Shown one piece after another: positions 5,003 to 6,254 of a stretch of 6,254 nucleotides of DNA. The stretch comes from Actinomycetota bacterium. Its GTDB lineage: Bacteria; Actinomycetota; Acidimicrobiia; Spongiisociales; UBA11373. The notes under the pieces were generated by a model. That model had not been told where the DNA came from. It saw only the letters and a program-made list of their open reading frames with translations, and did not search any database. The first letter of the stretch is position 1; each line of letters opens with the position of its first letter. Made by a program: the position numbers and the translations under genes. The stretch is taken from positions 1 to 6,254 of the forward strand of contig DNGH01000048.1 in assembly GCA_003486285.1 (NCBI GenBank). The letters are read 5' to 3'.

Positions 5003-5075
5003 TGCCCCCAACGGGATTCGAACCCGTGTTTCCGGCTTGAAAGGCCGGCGTCCGAGGCCGCTGGACGATGGGGGC
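5003..5075 (-). tRNA. tRNA-Glu (anticodon TTC), CCA not encoded
   Basis: Cloverleaf of 73 nt: acceptor GCCCCCA/TGGGGGC, D arm GTCC/GGAC, anticodon stem CCGGC/GCCGG with loop CTTTCAA, T stem ACGGG/CCCGT with loop TTCGAAT. Discriminator A73 is followed by CGC, so CCA must be added by the nucleotidyltransferase, unlike its two neighbours. The anticodon stem is identical to that of tRNA-Asp. It is the first gene of the cluster. Confidence 0.96.
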
Positions 5076-5086
5076 AGGGTCCGTCG

Positions 5087-5092
5087 AGGATA
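5087..5092 (-). promoter_or_regulatory. Candidate -10 box of the tRNA Glu-Asp-Phe cluster
   Basis: TATCCT on the minus strand ends 11 nt before the first base of tRNA-Glu, allowing a start a few nt ahead of the mature 5' end. A second, closer-to-consensus TATACT lies further upstream at 5135-5130 and could give a leader of about 45 nt. Neither has a clear -35. Confidence 0.4.
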
Positions 5093-5179
5093 CACCCGCC
5101 CAGGTCTCGTCCCGCCTGAAGGCCTGGGGAGTATATCCGGCCATCGTGGTCGCCCGGTTGGCGGATGGATCGCACCCGG

Positions 5180-5214
5180 AAAAGCAGAGGGACGGCCTTG
5201 CGACCGTCCCTCTG
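5180..5214 (-). terminator. Intrinsic terminator of the small membrane protein gene
   Basis: CCGTCCCTCTG and CAGAGGGACGG form a perfect 11-bp stem (5185-5195 with 5204-5214) around an 8-nt loop. Read on the minus strand it is followed by CTTTTCC, a short T-run. It lies 21 nt past the stop at 5236 and separates this gene from the tRNA cluster. It is the clearest terminator in the window. Confidence 0.88.
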
Positions 5215-5235
5215 ACTCGAACTTCGAACTCGCCC

Positions 5236-5601
5236 TCAGGCCTTATTGCGGCCCATGAGCAGGCCGACCAGGGCGAGCACCGAGCCGGCGAGCATGATCC
5301 ACATGCCGATGCCGACGCTGAGGCCCTCGACCCCGCTGATGTCGAAGTAGTTGATGATGGCGACGCCAGCGCCGACGACCAGTGCGGCCCAACCGAGCCA
5401 CGCCGGAAGGGCCTTGCCACCGCTGAAGGCGAGGTATCCGACCACCACCAGGACGATGCCTGCGATCAGGGTGAACCAGCCGTCGCCGCCGTCCATGCCG
5501 CTGGCGGTGATCCCGAGGACCTCGCCCCACGCCAAGAACGACCCGATGGCGAGCCCGGCGCCACCGAGGATGATCAGCCCTGCTGCCTGCTTCTTGTCCA
5601 T
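5236..5601 (-). CDS. Small four-helix membrane protein, function unknown
   Basis: The 121-residue product has four hydrophobic segments at about 6-27, 41-60, 66-86 and 94-116, joined by short loops. The N-terminus is MDKKQ and the C-terminus GRNKA, both basic, which suggests both ends are cytoplasmic. The loop GMDGGDGWFTL (35-45), between helices 1 and 2, has the Gly/Asp-rich pattern seen in small actinobacterial membrane proteins. No catalytic or transport motif is visible. The ATG at 5601 has AAGGGGA about 8 nt upstream. A TACCAT -10 box at 5642-5637 would give a 30-nt leader, and an 11-bp terminator follows the stop, so it appears to be a single-gene transcript. It lies 69 nt downstream of the sugar kinase. 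Confidence 0.85.
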   Translation of the reverse strand: MDKKQAAGLIILGGAGLAIGSFLAWGEVLGITASGMDGGDGWFTLIAGIVLVVVGYLAFSGGKALPAWLGWAALVVGAGVAIINYFDISGVEGLSVGIGMWIMLAGSVLALVGLLMGRNKA

Positions 5602-5636
5602 CTGAGTAATCCCCTTCCGATGAGTTGGACCGGGCG

Positions 5637-5642
5637 ATGGTA
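5637..5642 (-). promoter_or_regulatory. Candidate -10 box for the membrane protein gene
   Basis: TACCAT on the minus strand, TAnnnT type, between the sugar kinase stop and the ATG at 5601. The expected start near 5630 leaves a leader of about 30 nt carrying the AAGGGGA ribosome site. No -35 is recognisable. Confidence 0.4.
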
Positions 5643-5653
5643 TTCGGATACAT

Positions 5654-5670
5654 CCACCCGTGTCGGGTGG
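5654..5670 (-). terminator. Hairpin directly after the sugar kinase stop (probable terminator without T-run)
   Basis: CCACCCG and CGGGTGG pair perfectly over 7 bp (5664-5670 with 5654-5660) around a 3-nt loop. The stem begins at the base next to the TAG stop (5673-5671). What follows is ATGTATCC, not a T-run. Hairpins of this kind are common gene ends in high-GC actinobacteria, so termination or 3'-end protection is likely. Confidence 0.5.
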
Positions 5671-6254
5671 CTATCGACGGGGTGGGAGCCCGCCCCGCCT
5701 GCCGACGGTCTCCGCGGCGGCCCGATTGGCCTCGTCGAGCACGGCGCCGGGATCGCGGCCGGCGACGAGGCCATCGACGACCGCGGCGAGAAAGGCGTCC
5801 CCGGCACCCACCGCGTCCACCACCGGCGTCGGGATGCCTGCCGCCGTCCATTCCGCACCGTCGCGATGTCGGAGCGCGGCACCAGCGGCGCCCCGGGTGA
5901 TGCAGACCCACTCGGGTCCTGCGGGGTGCTCGCCGAGCAGGTTGGCTTCGTCCTGATTCATCTTGAGGAGATGGACGCGGGTGATGAGGCGGGCCAGCGC
6001 GGCGCGGTCCACCCAGGGCGGGCGGAGGTTGGCGTCGAGGGTGATGAATCCGGTCGAGGCCCCCATGAGCCGCCACAGCGTCGCCGCCGCCACCGGATGC
6101 CGCAGCGGGAGCGAGCCGAAGATGAGGGCGTCGTGCGACGGGATGTGGTCGGGTCCGGCGGTGAGATCCCAGGCGGCGGGGTGGCGCACCTCGAAGCGAT
6201 GCCCATCACCTTCGAGGGTGATGGCCGTGGTCCCGGTTGCGAGGACGGGGTCGA
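5671..6254 (-). CDS. PfkB-family carbohydrate kinase, fructokinase-like (partial, N-terminus beyond right edge)
   Basis: ATP-dependent sugar kinase of the ribokinase/PfkB fold, cytosolic. The 193 residues present are the C-terminal two thirds of a family usually near 300. The order of motifs is AWD (27-29), a LIFGSL strand (43-48), DANLRPPW (73-80, the D.N.R..W signature of fructokinases and 2-keto-3-deoxygluconate kinases), KMNQDEANLLG (97-107), TRGAAG (119-124) and DAVGAGDAF (146-154). The last is PfkB signature 2, with Asp152 as the catalytic base. The frame is open to the right edge. The GTG at 6189 is an internal codon and not the start, because the frame continues upstream with family-like sequence. 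Substrate is best guessed as fructose; another hexose or ketose is possible. A hairpin follows the stop. Confidence 0.88.
   Translation of the reverse strand, partial: DPVLATGTTAITLEGDGHRFEVRHPAAWDLTAGPDHIPSHDALIFGSLPLRHPVAAATLWRLMGASTGFITLDANLRPPWVDRAALARLITRVHLLKMNQDEANLLGEHPAGPEWVCITRGAAGAALRHRDGAEWTAAGIPTPVVDAVGAGDAFLAAVVDGLVAGRDPGAVLDEANRAAAETVGRRGGLPPRR

Noticed and set aside
5217..5230. Direct repeat TCGAACT x2 between the membrane protein gene and its terminator
   Set aside because: Two copies of a 7-mer only, with no symmetry or known role.
4873..5420. Several open frames across the tRNA cluster, both strands
   Set aside because: They are readings of tRNA genes (for example segments like GFESRWGH, typical of mistranslated tRNA).
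5243..6076. 277-codon minus-strand open frame spanning the kinase and membrane protein genes
   Set aside because: It is an Arg/Pro/Gly-rich shadow in another frame. The kinase and the four-helix protein both have motifs or hydrophobic segments in their own frames.

Overview
The window looks like chromosomal DNA from a high-GC actinomycete, perhaps an Acidimicrobiia-type lineage. Supporting signs are the strong G/C bias at third codon positions, a protein resembling the actinobacterial DUF8083 family, the tRNA order Glu-Asp-Phe, and two genes whose start codon lies 6-7 nt after a TAnnnT -10 box (leaderless layout). The placement is inference from gene content. No mobile element, CRISPR array, rRNA or phage gene is visible.

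Left part (1-1990, minus strand): a Glu/Leu/Phe/Val-type amino acid dehydrogenase (start 1894) is followed by the E1 alpha subunit of a branched-chain 2-oxo acid dehydrogenase (start 701, runs off the left edge). These fit consecutive steps of valine/leucine/isoleucine breakdown: deamination to the oxo acid, then oxidative decarboxylation to the acyl-CoA. A 110-nt gap with a small hairpin separates them. A 100-nt divergent promoter region with inverted repeats separates the dehydrogenase from the plus-strand genes.

Middle (1997-4150): a DUF8083-like protein overlaps by 11 nt a small DUF1992 (DnaJ-C28-like) protein. A convergent minus-strand reading frame (3171-3448) follows. It has clear coding character but no start codon in its own frame, so it is probably frameshifted or carries a sequence error. 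Divergent from it is a stand-alone SagB/ThcOx-type nitroreductase-fold protein with a leaderless-looking GTG start.

Intergenic island (4151-4831): about 680 nt with only one plausible small ORF (70 aa, 4371-4583). It holds two arrays of a degenerate heptamer, ACCTGAY, at either side, and a second heptamer family (RGCTGTC) inside a 9-bp inverted repeat. The right-hand array ends 4 nt before the CCA end of the tRNA cluster.

Right part (4832-6254, minus strand): tRNA-Glu(TTC), tRNA-Asp(GTC) and tRNA-Phe(GAA), read in that order. Upstream of them is a small four-helix membrane protein with its own terminator, and then the C-terminal part of a PfkB-family sugar kinase (fructokinase-like) cut by the right edge.

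Much of the window is ordinary housekeeping or metabolic DNA. The points most worth a second look are the broken minus-strand gene at 3171-3448, the heptamer island beside the tRNA genes, and the leaderless promoters.
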